64,000 bases of DNA, taken from Streptomyces sp. NBC_00285. Its GTDB lineage: Bacteria > Actinomycetota > Actinomycetes > Streptomycetales > Streptomycetaceae. Below are positions 34,231 to 43,146 of the stretch, one piece after another (position 1 is the stretch's first letter; every line of letters begins with the position of its first letter). The notes under the pieces were generated by a model, which ran no database searches, was not told the DNA's origin, and worked only from the letters and a program-made list of their open reading frames with translations. A program made the translations under genes and the position numbers. The stretch lies in assembly GCF_036174265.1 (NCBI RefSeq), contig NZ_CP108055.1, positions 3,162,001 through 3,226,000 of the forward strand, written 5' to 3'.

Positions 34231-34233
34231 GAC

Positions 34234-34287
34234 GCGACGGTGAAGCCCCGGAGACCTCGTCCGAGGTCTCCGGGGCTTCACCGTCGC
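34234..34287. terminator. very strong bidirectional terminator
   Basis: Perfect 26-base inverted repeat (34234-34259 and 34262-34287) with only two bases between the arms, separating the convergent Rieske and P450 genes. Confidence 0.88.
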
Positions 34288-34293
34288 GCCGTG

Positions 34294-35484
34294 CTACGCG
34301 GTGCGCATGTGCAACGGCAGCCTGCTCGGCGCCAGCAGGCCCTCCGGATCGTGGAACTGCACCGGTTCGGTGCCGGAGACCTCGAACGACTCGTAGCGGG
34401 TGAGCAGTTCGGTCAGTGCCACCCGCGCCTCCAGACGGGCCAGCGGGGCACCCAGGCAGACGTGCGCGCCCTTGCCGAAGGACAGATGGCGGTTGGAGCG
34501 CCGGCCGATGTCGAACGTGTCCGGGTCGGCGAAGGCCTCACCGTCCCTTGCCGCCGACACCAGCGCCACGCTGACGAGCGCGCCCTTGGAGATGCGGTAC
34601 CCGCTCAGCTCGGTGTCCACCGCCACCCTGCGGTCCAGCCAGATGAGTGGCGAGCGGTAGCGCAGCACCTCCTCGATGGCCGCGGGCAGCAGCGCGGGGT
34701 CCTCGCGTAGCTTGGCGGTCACTTCGGCGTGCTCGTCGAAGCAGAGCACCGCGTTGCCGATCAGCGCGCTCGTGGTGAGGAACCCGGCGATCAGCAGCAG
34801 CCCGAGGAAGCCGACGATCTCCACGTCGTCCAGGCGCCTGCCGTCCAGTTCGGCCCGGATCAGGTCGTTGATCAGCCCGTCGCGCGGCTCGTCCCGGTGC
34901 CACCGCACATGCCGGGTAAGGTAGTCGTTCATCTCACGGATGTACGGGGCCATGGCGGTCACACCCGCCTCGCTGCGGATGGCGTCGACGCCGTTGTCGA
35001 CGAGCAGCGCGTAGGCCCAGCTACGGAACAGCTCGTGATCCGACCGGGGCAGGCCCATCACCTCGGCGATGACCGTGACCGGCAGCGGATGAGCGAGGTC
35101 GGTGACCACGTCCATGGTGCCGCCCCGCGCGTCGACGGCGTCCAGCAGCTGCCGGGTCACCGCCCTGATCCGCGTCTCCAGCCCGGCCACGAAGCGGGGC
35201 GTGAAGGCCTGACTGACCAGCCCACGCAGCTCGCGATGGCGGGGCATGTCCATGTTCTGGAAGTTGCCCTTCTGAAAAGCGATCAGCTCCTCCACCGGGG
35301 GCATGAACTCGCTCATGTCATTGGAGAACGTCTCCGCGTCCTGCATCACCTTCAAGCCGTCCGCGTAGCGGAAGACCCGCCACCGCCCGGACGTCGGGTC
35401 GTGGCTGACCGGTTCGTCCCGGCGCATCCGCTCGTACCAGGCGAGGGTCTTCTGCATCTCGTCCGAGAAGTGCGGACCACCCAT
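34294..35484 (-). CDS. cytochrome P450
   Basis: 396 residues, class I bacterial P450. Haem ligand Cys343 lies in LSFGKGAHVCLGAPLARLE; the ExxR motif is EEVLRYR (272-275). The I-helix reads LLIAGFLTTSALIG: the conserved acid of AGxE/DT is Leu236 although Thr237 remains, so the usual proton-delivery pair is incomplete. Substrate assistance or unusual chemistry such as coupling or rearrangement is possible. It probably modifies the aglycone. ATG 35484 with a GAGGAG about 8 bases before. A SARP-type site lies about 70-90 bases upstream. Confidence 0.92.
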   Translation of the reverse strand: MGGPHFSDEMQKTLAWYERMRRDEPVSHDPTSGRWRVFRYADGLKVMQDAETFSNDMSEFMPPVEELIAFQKGNFQNMDMPRHRELRGLVSQAFTPRFVAGLETRIRAVTRQLLDAVDARGGTMDVVTDLAHPLPVTVIAEVMGLPRSDHELFRSWAYALLVDNGVDAIRSEAGVTAMAPYIREMNDYLTRHVRWHRDEPRDGLINDLIRAELDGRRLDDVEIVGFLGLLLIAGFLTTSALIGNAVLCFDEHAEVTAKLREDPALLPAAIEEVLRYRSPLIWLDRRVAVDTELSGYRISKGALVSVALVSAARDGEAFADPDTFDIGRRSNRHLSFGKGAHVCLGAPLARLEARVALTELLTRYESFEVSGTEPVQFHDPEGLLAPSRLPLHMRTA

Positions 35485-35552
35485 GGGTTTTCTCCTCGCG
35501 TTCCTGGCCCGAAGGCCTTGTTGCCGGCGTCACCGCACAGCTCAACAGGGTT

Positions 35553-35570
35553 CACTCGAAAGCCGATCGA
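35553..35570 (-). promoter_or_regulatory. SARP-type operator before the P450 gene
   Basis: Minus strand: TCGATCG, 4 bases, TCGAGTG (11-base period), then 8 bases and TGAGCT (35539-35544) as a weak -10. Confidence 0.55.
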
Positions 35571-35655
35571 GCCGGACACGACAGCGGGACGGCCGGGCCG
35601 AGGTCTCCCTCCGCCCGGCCGCTCACGGCCTGTCGGCCGGCCTGTTCCGATCTGT

Positions 35656-36597
35656 TCAGCCGCGCGGGCTCTCCGCGTACTCCTTGGCGTGGCCGAGCGT
35701 GGCCCGGCTGTTGGTGCTCAGCGCGTGCCGGACATACGCACGCGCGTCCGCCACGGTTTTGCCGGTGCCCAGCACCTTCTCGACGGCCTCGGGCTTGACG
35801 ATGACGGTGTGGTGCGAGGTGACGTCGACTCCGTCGCCCGCCGGCACGATCGTCCAGCAGCCGGTGTGTGCGCTCATCAGCGCGGGGACCGTGGTCTGCT
35901 TGTATACGATCCGGTCGGTGCCGAAGACCACACGCACGGACTCGGTGGTGTGCACCGAACCGTCCGCCGCCTTGGTGTCCATCGCCATCACCTGGACTCC
36001 GGGCTCCTCCTCGGCGAAGTCGAGACGGGCGACATGCGGCAGCCTCTCGGGCCACAGGTCGGCCCGGTTGAGGAAATCGAAGACCAGGGCGCCGTCCGCC
36101 GCGATGTGCACGGTGTCCTCGAAGGCGAACATCACCTCGTCGAGCCCTGCACGGTCCTCGGCGACCCGTTTGATGCCGGCCAGCTCGGCCGCGCTGTTGC
36201 GGTCCAGCGCGTTGTTGACCCACTCCACGCCGTCGGGGTCGTTGTCGACGACCGTGAAGTCGTGGCGCAGCGCCAGCCGGCAGTGGGCCTCACCCTCGGG
36301 GAGGACGACCCAGGTGCCGCCCATCGAGGCGACGGGTGGGGCGGAGATCTCCTGCCGGAAGGCGACCGTCAGCCGCGGGCGGTCCAGTTCCCGGCGTGAG
36401 GTCCAGTTCTTGACCGAGCCGTTGGCAGTGGCCCATATGTGGATGTGCTCGGTGCCCTCGCCCCTGCCGAGGTGCTCGACGTGCACGTTCGGGGTGAAGA
36501 GCTGCGGCCAGCGGGTCACGTCGGCGATGATCTCGTAGACCGTCCCGGCCGGGGCGTCGATCTCGGTCGTGTGCAGGGCAGCGTGCCGTTCGGACAC
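35656..36597 (-). CDS. didomain polyketide aromatase/cyclase (ARO/CYC)
   Basis: 313 residues in two SRPBCC (Bet v1-like) halves. The first begins HTTEIDAPAGTVYEIIADVTRWPQLFTPNVHVEHL; the second starts near FEDTVHIAADGALVFDFLNRADLWPERLPHVARL. This is the layout of ActVII/Gris-type enzymes that aromatise and close the first ring of C9-reduced aromatic polyketides. Its neighbour is the ActIII-like ketoreductase, consistent with C9 reduction. It is downstream of the ketoreductase on the same strand with a 26-base gap, forming a two-gene unit. Confidence 0.92.
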   Translation of the reverse strand: MSERHAALHTTEIDAPAGTVYEIIADVTRWPQLFTPNVHVEHLGRGEGTEHIHIWATANGSVKNWTSRRELDRPRLTVAFRQEISAPPVASMGGTWVVLPEGEAHCRLALRHDFTVVDNDPDGVEWVNNALDRNSAAELAGIKRVAEDRAGLDEVMFAFEDTVHIAADGALVFDFLNRADLWPERLPHVARLDFAEEEPGVQVMAMDTKAADGSVHTTESVRVVFGTDRIVYKQTTVPALMSAHTGCWTIVPAGDGVDVTSHHTVIVKPEAVEKVLGTGKTVADARAYVRHALSTNSRATLGHAKEYAESPRG

Positions 36598-36623
36598 GTG
36601 AATCGTCCCTTCCTGGTCGATGC

Positions 36624-37409
36624 TCAGTAGTTCCCGAGCCCGCCGCAGACGTTGAGCGCCTGTGCCGTGATGGACGCCGCGGTGTCGGTGGCGAGATAGC
36701 CGACGAGACCGGCCACCTCCTGTGCGGTGGAGTAGCGGCCCAGCGGGATCTTCGCCTGGAACTGCTCAAGGATCTCGTCCTCGGTGGTGTTCCAGGCGGC
36801 CGCGTAACCCGAGCGCACCCGCTGGGCCATCGGCGTCTCGACGTAGCCGGGGCAGACGGCGTTGACGGTGATGCCGGTCTGGGCCAGTTCTTTGCCGACG
36901 GCCTTGGTGAAGCCGATCACGCCGTGCTTGGACGCCGAGTAGGGCGCCGCGAGCACGACCCCCTGCTTGCCGCCGGTGGAGGCGATGTTGATGATCCGGC
37001 CCCAGGCGCGGTCCTGCATCCCGGACTGCTTGAGCACCTCCCGGGTGACCAGGAAGACGCTGTTGAGGTTGGTGTCGATCACGTCGTACCACAGCTCGTC
37101 GGCGAGATCCGCCGTCACCCCGCCACCGTTGCGCCCCGCGTTGTTGACCAGCACGTCGACACGGCCGTACGACTCGACTGCGGAACCCACCAGCGACCGC
37201 ACCGAGTCGAGGTCGCGCACGTCCGCCGGTGTGCCGTCCGCGTCGAGGCCCGCGGACCGCAGTTCCTCCACGGTCCGCTTGACCGCGTCCGCGTCCCGGG
37301 CGCAGAGGAATACGGCCAGGCCGCTCCTCGCCAGATCCTCGGCCACGGCCAGCCCGATCCCGCTGGTGGCCCCCGTGATCAGGGCGACCCGCCGTTCTTC
37401 TCCCGCCAT
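36624..37409 (-). CDS. ActIII-type polyketide ketoreductase
   Basis: 261 residues, the same length as ActIII. SDR motifs: LITGATSGIGLAVAEDLAR, NNAGRNGGG, INIASTGGKQGV, YSASKHGVIGFTKAVGKELA and NAVCPGYVETPMA. These match the ketoreductases that reduce the C9 carbonyl of the nascent poly-beta-ketone before first-ring closure, using NADPH. ATG 37409 is chosen (GGAGGG 9 bases upstream, family length) over an ATG 21 bases earlier. A minus-strand SARP-type site lies about 50 bases upstream. Confidence 0.92.
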   Translation of the reverse strand: MAGEERRVALITGATSGIGLAVAEDLARSGLAVFLCARDADAVKRTVEELRSAGLDADGTPADVRDLDSVRSLVGSAVESYGRVDVLVNNAGRNGGGVTADLADELWYDVIDTNLNSVFLVTREVLKQSGMQDRAWGRIINIASTGGKQGVVLAAPYSASKHGVIGFTKAVGKELAQTGITVNAVCPGYVETPMAQRVRSGYAAAWNTTEDEILEQFQAKIPLGRYSTAQEVAGLVGYLATDTAASITAQALNVCGGLGNY

Positions 37410-37443
37410 CTTGAGCACTTCCCTCCGCATGTCGTCGAAGTCC

Positions 37444-37475
37444 ACGGTGACCGGAAGGGCTCGAACGGGGGTCGA
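37444..37475 (-). promoter_or_regulatory. SARP-type operator for the ketoreductase-aromatase unit
   Basis: Minus strand: TCGACCC (37475-37469), 4 bases, TCGAGCC (37464-37458), 8 bases, CACCGT (37449-37444). Confidence 0.6.
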
Positions 37476-37523
37476 AGAGCGCTGGACGGCGGCCGGGCGG
37501 CCGGCGGGCCGCTCCAGCAGGCG

Positions 37524-37555
37524 TCGAGGGAGCGTGAAGGTTCCGCCCTCACCAT
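37524..37555 (+). promoter_or_regulatory. probable SARP-type operator for the SnoaL-like gene
   Basis: TCGAGGG (37524-37530), 4 bases, TGAAGGT (37535-37541), 8 bases, CACCAT (37550-37555). The second heptamer is weak. Confidence 0.4.
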
Positions 37556-37617
37556 CGTCGAAACCGTTCCCGCGTCTCTCGCGGGCTCCCGTCCGTACCC
37601 GCCAGGAGGACTCGCAC

Positions 37618-38064
37618 ATGACCGTCACCGGCACCACGCCCGCCGATTCGGGTTCCGCCGTGCTGTACCAGGACATCCAGCAGTTCTACGCCCGGCAGAT
37701 GCAGTTGCTGGACGACGGTGAGGCCGAGAGGTGGTCCGAGACCTTCACCGAGGACGGCGTCTTCGACGGCAACGCTTTCCCGGAGCCCGCCGCCGGCCGC
37801 TCCGCTGTCGCCGCCGCGGCCCGCAGGGCCGTCGACGACTTCACGGCCCGCGGCATCCAGCGCCGGCACTGGCTCGGCATGCTCTCGGTGGAGCCGCGGC
37901 AGCCGGACGAGGTGCTGGTGACCTGCTACGCGCAGGTGCTGGAGACACCCCGCGGCGGGCGCCCCGAACTGCGTGCCAGTACGGGCTGCCGCGACCTGCT
38001 GGTACGCGGCGCGCAGGGGTGGCTGGTCAAGCACCGTTACATCCACCGCGACGACCTGGACTGA
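37618..38064 (+). CDS. SnoaL-like (NTF2-fold) cyclase/hydroxylase-type protein
   Basis: 148 residues with the SnoaL_4 pattern found in aromatic polyketide and aromatic catabolism clusters: YQDIQQFYARQMQLLDDGEAERWSETFTEDGVFDG, then HWLGMLSVEP and CRDLLVRGAQGWLVKHRYIHRDD. Members include SnoaL-type ring-closing cyclases and small hydroxylases; which applies is unknown. AGGAGG precedes ATG 37618 at good spacing. It is divergent from the ketoreductase and convergent with the ACP gene. Confidence 0.8.
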   Translation: MTVTGTTPADSGSAVLYQDIQQFYARQMQLLDDGEAERWSETFTEDGVFDGNAFPEPAAGRSAVAAAARRAVDDFTARGIQRRHWLGMLSVEPRQPDEVLVTCYAQVLETPRGGRPELRASTGCRDLLVRGAQGWLVKHRYIHRDDLD

Positions 38065-38075
38065 CCCGGTCCGTA

Positions 38076-38129
38076 CGACGACGCAGTCCGCCCGGAGCGC
38101 AGTGAGCTCCGGGCGGACGCCGTCGTCGT
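38076..38129. terminator. bidirectional terminator between SnoaL-like and ACP genes
   Basis: Inner 12-base arms (38086-38097 and 38107-38118) with a 9-base loop and outer 8-base arms ACGACGAC/GTCGTCGT, between convergent stops. Confidence 0.75.
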
Positions 38130-38145
38130 CGTTCAGGTGTCGGGA

Positions 38146-38403
38146 TCAGGCGGCACTGGCAGGCGACTCGTTGACGAAGGCCAGCAGCAGCCGCGGCGTG
38201 CCGGCCTCGGCGATGGTCTCGTCGGGAAGGCTTATGCCGTACTCGCGCTCAATCTGACCGACGGTCTGCAGAACGGCCAGGGAGTCGTACCCCAGATCGG
38301 TGAACGTGGTGTCGAGGACGTCACCCTCCAGGTTCACCCCCTCCTCCTCTCCGGCGCACTCGCGCAGCACGCGGGTCAGCTGGTCCAGCGTCATCTCAGC
38401 CAT
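38146..38403 (-). CDS. type II polyketide acyl carrier protein
   Basis: 85 residues. The phosphopantetheine attachment Ser41 is in TDLGYDSLAVLQ (usual GxDSL), preceded by an acidic helix with TLDQLTRVLRECAGEEE. Size and motif match ACPs of minimal type II synthases. It carries the growing poly-beta-ketone. It follows the chain-length-factor gene after 53 bases and ends the KS-alpha, CLF, ACP unit. ATG 38403. Confidence 0.95.
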   Translation of the reverse strand: MAEMTLDQLTRVLRECAGEEEGVNLEGDVLDTTFTDLGYDSLAVLQTVGQIEREYGISLPDETIAEAGTPRLLLAFVNESPASAA

Positions 38404-38456
38404 GGCAGGCCCCTTCGGTTCGTTCTACGGATCGGTATGGGGACAGACGAGTTCGA

Positions 38457-39698
38457 TCAACGGGGTGCGTCGGCGCGGTCCTGAGTCACCACCATGGCGG
38501 CGTTGAATCCGCCCTGGCCGCGCGCCAGCACCAGGGCGGCACGGACCGGGCCGCGACGCGCGGCCGTGACGAGGTCGAGCGCGTAACCCCCGGCCGGACC
38601 CTCGACGTTCGCGGTGGGGGGTATCACCGCGTCGCGCAGGGACAGCAGGGCCGCACCGAGGTCCAGGGCCGCGCCGCCCGCGGCCAGCCGCCCGGTCATC
38701 GTCTTGGGCGCCGTGACGGGCACCCCGTGCGGGCCGAAGACACGGCCGATGGCCTCCGCCTCCTGACGGTCGAGCTCCGGCACACCTGCCGCGTCGGCGA
38801 ACACCACGTCGATCTCCTCGGGCGCCAACCCGGCTTCGTCCAGAGCGAGTTCGGCCGCGCGACGCAACCCCGGATCCGCTTCGCGGCCGGGCCCGGGGTC
38901 GAAGGTGGAGGCGTACCCGGCGAGCCGGCCGTAGACCCTGGCCGCCCGCTCCCGAGCGGCACCCGCGTCCTCCAACACGAGAATGGCGCCGCCCTCACCA
39001 GGCACATGACCGCGCGCCGCGCCGCTGAACGGCAGATAGGCGCGGTCGGGATCCGCTACGGTACTCAGCCGCCCGCCGGACAGCTGGGCGGTCCACCCCC
39101 AGGGGCAGATGGCTCCGTCCACGCCTCCGGTGACCATCATGCGGCTTCCCTTGCGCAGCTGACGGCGGGCCTGGGCGACCGCATCGAGGCCGCCCGCCTG
39201 CTCGGTCACCAGTACCCCGCTGGGCCCGCGCAGCCCGTGCCGGATGGAGATCTGACCGGTGTTGACGGCATAGAACCAGGCGAACGACTGGTACGCGCTC
39301 ACGTACTGACCGCCCTTGCTGCGCAGCGCCTGGAGCTCACGCTGGCCGAACTCGAAGCCGCCCGCCGACGCCGCGGTGACCACGCCGGCGGCGAACTCGG
39401 GCAGCTGCGCCGGGTCCGCCTTGGCGTCGTTCAGCGCCTCCTCGGCCGCGGTGAGCGCGAGCCGGGTCATGTGGTCGGTCTGCGGCAACAGCCGGCTGGG
39501 GATGTGCCGTTTCGGATCGAAGTCCGGCACCTCGCCCGCCAGCCTCGCCGGATATCCGGAGGCGTCGAAGCGGGTGACGGGACCGATGCCGCTGCGCCCC
39601 TCCAGGGTGGCCCGCCACCAGGCCTCCGTGCCCAGTCCGTTGGGCGCCGCCACCCCCAGCCCGGTGAAGACCGGCGGCTCGGTGCGGGAGTCGGTCAT
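38457..39698 (-). CDS. ketosynthase beta subunit / chain length factor
   Basis: 413 residues of the thiolase fold. The active-site Cys of ketosynthases is replaced by Gln167 in [12 protein letters not shown], the hallmark of chain length factors, which help generate the starter by decarboxylation and set chain length. Other conserved parts are [16 protein letters not shown] and [15 protein letters not shown]. Its ATG overlaps the KS-alpha stop (ATGA, 39695-39698), ensuring 1:1 synthesis for the heterodimer. Confidence 0.95.
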   Translation of the reverse strand: MTDSRTEPPVFTGLGVAAPNGLGTEAWWRATLEGRSGIGPVTRFDASGYPARLAGEVPDFDPKRHIPSRLLPQTDHMTRLALTAAEEALNDAKADPAQLPEFAAGVVTAASAGGFEFGQRELQALRSKGGQYVSAYQSFAWFYAVNTGQISIRHGLRGPSGVLVTEQAGGLDAVAQARRQLRKGSRMMVTGGVDGAICPWGWTAQLSGGRLSTVADPDRAYLPFSGAARGHVPGEGGAILVLEDAGAARERAARVYGRLAGYASTFDPGPGREADPGLRRAAELALDEAGLAPEEIDVVFADAAGVPELDRQEAEAIGRVFGPHGVPVTAPKTMTGRLAAGGAALDLGAALLSLRDAVIPPTANVEGPAGGYALDLVTAARRGPVRAALVLARGQGGFNAAMVVTQDRADAPR

Positions 39699-40969
39699 GA
39701 CATGGACCTCCGTTCGGGCCGAGTGAGGACCATCGCGCTCTGGAAGCCGCCGAAGCCGCTGCCGACGCTCAGAACCGTGTCGACGCGCGCCTCGCGGGCG
39801 GTGAGCGGGGTGTAGTCCAGGTCGCACTCCGGGTCGGGCTCGTGCAGATTGGCGGTCGGTGGGATGAGGCCGTGCTCCATGGCGAGGGCCGAAGCCGCGA
39901 TCTCCAACGAGCCGATGGCTCCCAGGGAGTGCCCGATCATCGACTTCACCGAGCTGACGGGCGTCTCGTAGGCGTGATGTCCCAGGCTGCGCTTGAAGGC
40001 CGCTGTCTCGTGCCGGTCGTTCTGCTTGGTGCCGGATCCGTGTGCGTTGATGTAGTCCACCTCGTGCACGCCGATCCTGGCCTCGTCCAGGGCAACGGTG
40101 ATCGCCTCGGCCATCTCAGCGCCGTCGGGGCGGAGCCCGGTCATGTGATACGCGTTGCTGCGGGAGGCGAACCCGGCGATCTCCGCGTAGACGTGCGCCC
40201 CACGGGCCCGCGCCCGCTCCAGCTCCTCGAGGACGAACACCGCTGAACCCTCCCCGAGCACAAAGCCGTTGCGGGTACGGTCGAAGGGCCGGGAGGCGTG
40301 CTCGGCGTCGTCGTTGCGCGGTGTCGTCGCCTTGATCGCGTCGAAGCAGGCGACGGAGATCGGTGAGATGGGGGCGTCGGTGGCACCCGCGATCATCACG
40401 TCGGCGCTGCCCTCCCTGATCAGCTCCACGGCGTGCCCCACGGCGTCAAGGCCCGAGGTGCAGCCGGTCGACACCACCGCGGTCGGCCCCTGTGCGTTCA
40501 CCGACCAGGCCACCTCGGCGGCGAAGGAACTGGGCACGAAGTAGCCGAAGAGATGCGGTACGGCGTACTCGTGGTCGACGTGCCAGCGTGCCCCGCCGTC
40601 ACTGACCACGTCGTACTCGACGTCCAGACCGGTCGTGGCACCCACCGCGCTGCCGATGGTGACGCCGATGCGGTGCGGATCCAGTGAGCCGAGCTCCAGG
40701 CCGCTGTCGGCAACCGCCTCCCGGGCGCTGACCACGGCGAACTGGGCCGCCCGGTCCATGCGCCTGACCTGCTGAACGGTGAGGCCCGCCGCGGCGGTGT
40801 CGAAGTCCACCTCGGCCGCGATCCGGGAGCGGAACGAGGAGGCGTCGAAGAGGGATATCGGCCGGGTGGCGGTACGGCCCTCGGACAGCAGCGACCAGAA
40901 GGCCTCGATCCCCCCGCTGCCCCCAGGAGCGACCACCCCGATGCCGGTGACGGCCACACGCCTGCTCAT
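39695..40969 (-). CDS. ketosynthase alpha subunit (type II PKS)
   Basis: 424 residues. Catalytic Cys170 lies in [15 protein letters not shown]; the His residues are in [15 protein letters not shown] and [13 protein letters not shown]; the C-terminal [13 protein letters not shown] closes the fold. With the chain length factor and ACP it condenses malonyl units into a poly-beta-ketone. No malonyl-transferase gene is present, as usual for type II clusters that borrow the fatty acid enzyme. ATG 40969. The promoter region upstream carries an extraordinary run of SARP-like heptamers. The product class (decaketide or otherwise) cannot be read from sequence by eye. Confidence 0.96.
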   Translation of the reverse strand: MSRRVAVTGIGVVAPGGSGGIEAFWSLLSEGRTATRPISLFDASSFRSRIAAEVDFDTAAAGLTVQQVRRMDRAAQFAVVSAREAVADSGLELGSLDPHRIGVTIGSAVGATTGLDVEYDVVSDGGARWHVDHEYAVPHLFGYFVPSSFAAEVAWSVNAQGPTAVVSTGCTSGLDAVGHAVELIREGSADVMIAGATDAPISPISVACFDAIKATTPRNDDAEHASRPFDRTRNGFVLGEGSAVFVLEELERARARGAHVYAEIAGFASRSNAYHMTGLRPDGAEMAEAITVALDEARIGVHEVDYINAHGSGTKQNDRHETAAFKRSLGHHAYETPVSSVKSMIGHSLGAIGSLEIAASALAMEHGLIPPTANLHEPDPECDLDYTPLTAREARVDTVLSVGSGFGGFQSAMVLTRPERRSMS

Positions 40970-41053
40970 CGCGGACCGCCTGTCCGCCCTGTTACCGGCC
41001 GGACCGCCCGACTGTGGTGACGGACGCGCGCTGTCTTCACGAGCCTTTCCTCT

Positions 41054-41186
41054 CTGCTCGGTCCTGTGTGACCTGCTCGAACCCTGGGTGACTTGTCCGA
41101 TCCCTTGGCGACCTGCTCGATCCTCGGGCGATCTGCACGGTTGTCTGTGATCGCTCGGTTGTCTGTGATCGCTCGGTTGTCTGTGA
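41054..41186 (-). repeat. array of about 14 SARP-like heptamers upstream of KS-alpha
   Basis: On the minus strand, TCGAGCA, TCGGACA, CCGTGCA, CCGAGCA and CCGAGCG units begin at 41176, 41158, 41140, 41120, 41100, 41080 and 41061 (steps of 18, 18, 20, 20, 20 and 19). Between them lie second units such as TCGCCCG, TCGCCAA, TCACCCA, TCACACA and TCACAGA. In the middle of the array the two kinds alternate at 11- and 9-base steps. On the plus strand the distal part reads as an exact 18-base tandem repeat (41139-41156, 41157-41174, then a partial copy). It lies about 85-220 bases before the KS-alpha start. Confidence 0.6.
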
Positions 41187-41208
41187 AATCGACGATGCGC
41201 CGGGACCC

Positions 41209-41955
41209 TCAATTCGTGCTCGACCCGCAGCGGAACCCACCTGCCAGGTGCCCGATCTCCGCCCGGAGCAGTTCCGGCAGCGGCCGTTCGCGGACGAACA
41301 GATGCCCGCCCGGTACGGTCCGCATCGCGAATCCCCCGGCCGCGTACTGCCGCCACTCCGCGACCCACGCGGCCGGGGCCACCGTGTCCCTGCTGCCGGC
41401 GACGGCCAGCACGGGTACCGGCAGCGGGCCGGTGTCACGGACGCGAAGTGCCTCGGCGAGCCGGAAGTCGTCCCGGAGCACCGGCAGGGCGCTGCGCCGC
41501 CAGATACCGCCCGCGGGCCCGTCCAGTACTGCCGGCGGCAGCATCTCGTGCGCCGCCAGACGATCCACCAACTCCTCGTCACAGGGCGGAGCGACGGACG
41601 GGGGCAGCAGCGGCGAGGGACGGTGCGGCGGCAGTACCGCGCCCAGCACGACGCACTCCGGCACGACCGGGCCCGTGGCCGCCATCAGCTGGGCCAACGC
41701 GTGGGCGACATGACCGCCGAGGCTGTGCCCGTACAGCACGAAGGGCCGGTCGAGGAGCGGTCCGAGCCTCTCCATGAGCATCTCCAGGAGCGGCTCCGGA
41801 GCAGTGATGCGGGGTTCGCGGACGCTGCCGCCCCTGCCGGGCAGCGGCACCGGGACGATCTCGGCCACGTCCCCGAGCACCCCCTGCCAGCGGGCGAAAC
41901 AGGAGGCCCCGGCACCGGCGTGCGGGAAGCAGAACAGTCGCACCTGCCGGGTCAC
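41209..41955 (-). CDS. type II thioesterase
   Basis: 248 residues, alpha/beta hydrolase of the GrsT/RifR class: [29 protein letters not shown], nucleophile in [14 protein letters not shown], Asp in GSRDTVAP, His in GGHLFVRE. These enzymes free stalled acyl groups from carrier proteins; in type II polyketide systems they may also hydrolyse the finished chain. Its GTG start overlaps the stop of the upstream cyclase gene (GTGA, 41952-41955), so the two are coupled. It is the 3' gene of that pair. Confidence 0.92.
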   Translation of the reverse strand: MTRQVRLFCFPHAGAGASCFARWQGVLGDVAEIVPVPLPGRGGSVREPRITAPEPLLEMLMERLGPLLDRPFVLYGHSLGGHVAHALAQLMAATGPVVPECVVLGAVLPPHRPSPLLPPSVAPPCDEELVDRLAAHEMLPPAVLDGPAGGIWRRSALPVLRDDFRLAEALRVRDTGPLPVPVLAVAGSRDTVAPAAWVAEWRQYAAGGFAMRTVPGGHLFVRERPLPELLRAEIGHLAGGFRCGSSTN

Positions 41956-42716
41956 TCATCCACCAGCGCCACGGCCCGGGTCCAGCCCGCTCCGCCACGC
42001 TTGATCTTCACCGGGAAGCAAGCGACCCGGAACCCGCTCGTTCCGGGCAGCATGTCGAGGCCGCTCAACCGTTCGATCTGGCAGTACTCCCTGCGGCGCC
42101 CCGCGAAGTGCGCCGGCCACAACACCGACGAGTCACCGGTCTTCCGGTACTTCTCGATCATGTGGCCGAACGGCGCGTCGAGGCTCCAGGCGTCGGTTCC
42201 GATCACCCGTACCCCGAGGTCCAGCAGGAAGTCCGTGGCCGGACCGTCCAGACCGGCGAACCGAGTGAAGTACTCCGGGGTCCCTGCGTACCGGTCCGCG
42301 CCGGTACGCAGCAGGACGATGTCGAACGGTGCGGGTCGGCAACCGGTCCGGACCAGCTCCGCCTCGATCCTCTCGACGCCGATGACACCGGTGCCGACGT
42401 CACTCAGGTCCAGCACCAGGCCGGGGCGGAGAAACCAGTCCAACGGCATCTGGTCGATGTCCCGGGGCGTACCGACGGAGCCGTAGTGCGAAGGCGCGTC
42501 GACGTGCGTGCCGGTGTGGCTGGTGAGCGTCAGCGTGTCGAGCGAGAGCAGTTCGCCCCCGGGCAGTTCGGACGGATCGAGTTCCAGGCCGAAATGCTTC
42601 TTCATCTCCTGGCTCATGTGTACGGCGCCCTCCGCGGGCGTCATGATGTCGTGGCGGATCGGGTCGGGCTCCCAGCCCTCCGCGTCGATCGGCGACGACA
42701 GGTCGATGATGCGCAT
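41952..42716 (-). CDS. cyclase/metal-dependent hydrolase (PF04199 fold)
   Basis: 254 residues, beginning MRIIDLSSPIDAEGWEPDPI. The metal motif is LTSHTGTHVDAPSHYGS (HxGTHxDxPxH). This family appears in several aromatic polyketide clusters, where members are called cyclases, and also includes kynurenine formamidases. It is the second such gene in the cluster besides 13783-14676; the two are divergent in sequence. It probably assists second or later ring closure or hydrolyses an intermediate. It starts a two-gene unit with the thioesterase, behind a SARP-type site. Confidence 0.85.
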   Translation of the reverse strand: MRIIDLSSPIDAEGWEPDPIRHDIMTPAEGAVHMSQEMKKHFGLELDPSELPGGELLSLDTLTLTSHTGTHVDAPSHYGSVGTPRDIDQMPLDWFLRPGLVLDLSDVGTGVIGVERIEAELVRTGCRPAPFDIVLLRTGADRYAGTPEYFTRFAGLDGPATDFLLDLGVRVIGTDAWSLDAPFGHMIEKYRKTGDSSVLWPAHFAGRRREYCQIERLSGLDMLPGTSGFRVACFPVKIKRGGAGWTRAVALVDE

Positions 42717-42775
42717 CGTGCCCCCAGGTCCATAACGTCGACTCCGCCCATCGGATGGCGAAACCGGTGTGGGGA

Positions 42776-42807
42776 ACTGTGCGCGCGGAGCCTCGAATCA
42801 GAATCGA
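42776..42807 (-). promoter_or_regulatory. SARP-type operator for the cyclase-thioesterase unit
   Basis: Minus strand: TCGATTC (42807-42801), 4 bases, TCGAGGC (42796-42790), 8 bases, CACAGT (42781-42776). This marks the right edge of the inferred regulon. Confidence 0.6.
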
Positions 42808-43146
42808 GGCGCGTCTTGGCCCCGTCCACGACACGACCGGATGCGAACGGCCCTCGGCGCTGTCCGGCGTGTCCTCGCGGGTCCGGCCCATCCACAGTTC
42901 CCCAGAGCCGGCCGTCCTGCCGCGCTCTGTGCCGTGTCGCCGTCGAGGAGATCCGGCGTACGTACAACCACCTCCAAGCCGGGCTGTAATGCGCGGAGAG
43001 TCACCGCAGCCCAGTGATCAGGACGAGTGCCCACAGGAGCCTCGTGGGTGGCTACCTTCGTGGCTACGTTCGTAACCGTGAGGTCCGTTTCAATCCGATA
43101 CGGACCGAGATTCGATCAAGCTCCCGGCCTGACAAAAAGGGCCCCT

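Noticed and set aside
41139..41186. 18-base repeats upstream of KS-alpha read as a coding peptide repeat (SDHRQP)
   Set aside because: The KS-alpha fold begins at 40969 and the upstream frame lacks start signals; the repeat makes better sense as operator DNA.
42860..43140. tRNA or integrase remnant beside the distal rnpB repeat
   Set aside because: No cloverleaf, no CCA-like acceptor pairing and no recombinase motif could be read on either strand.
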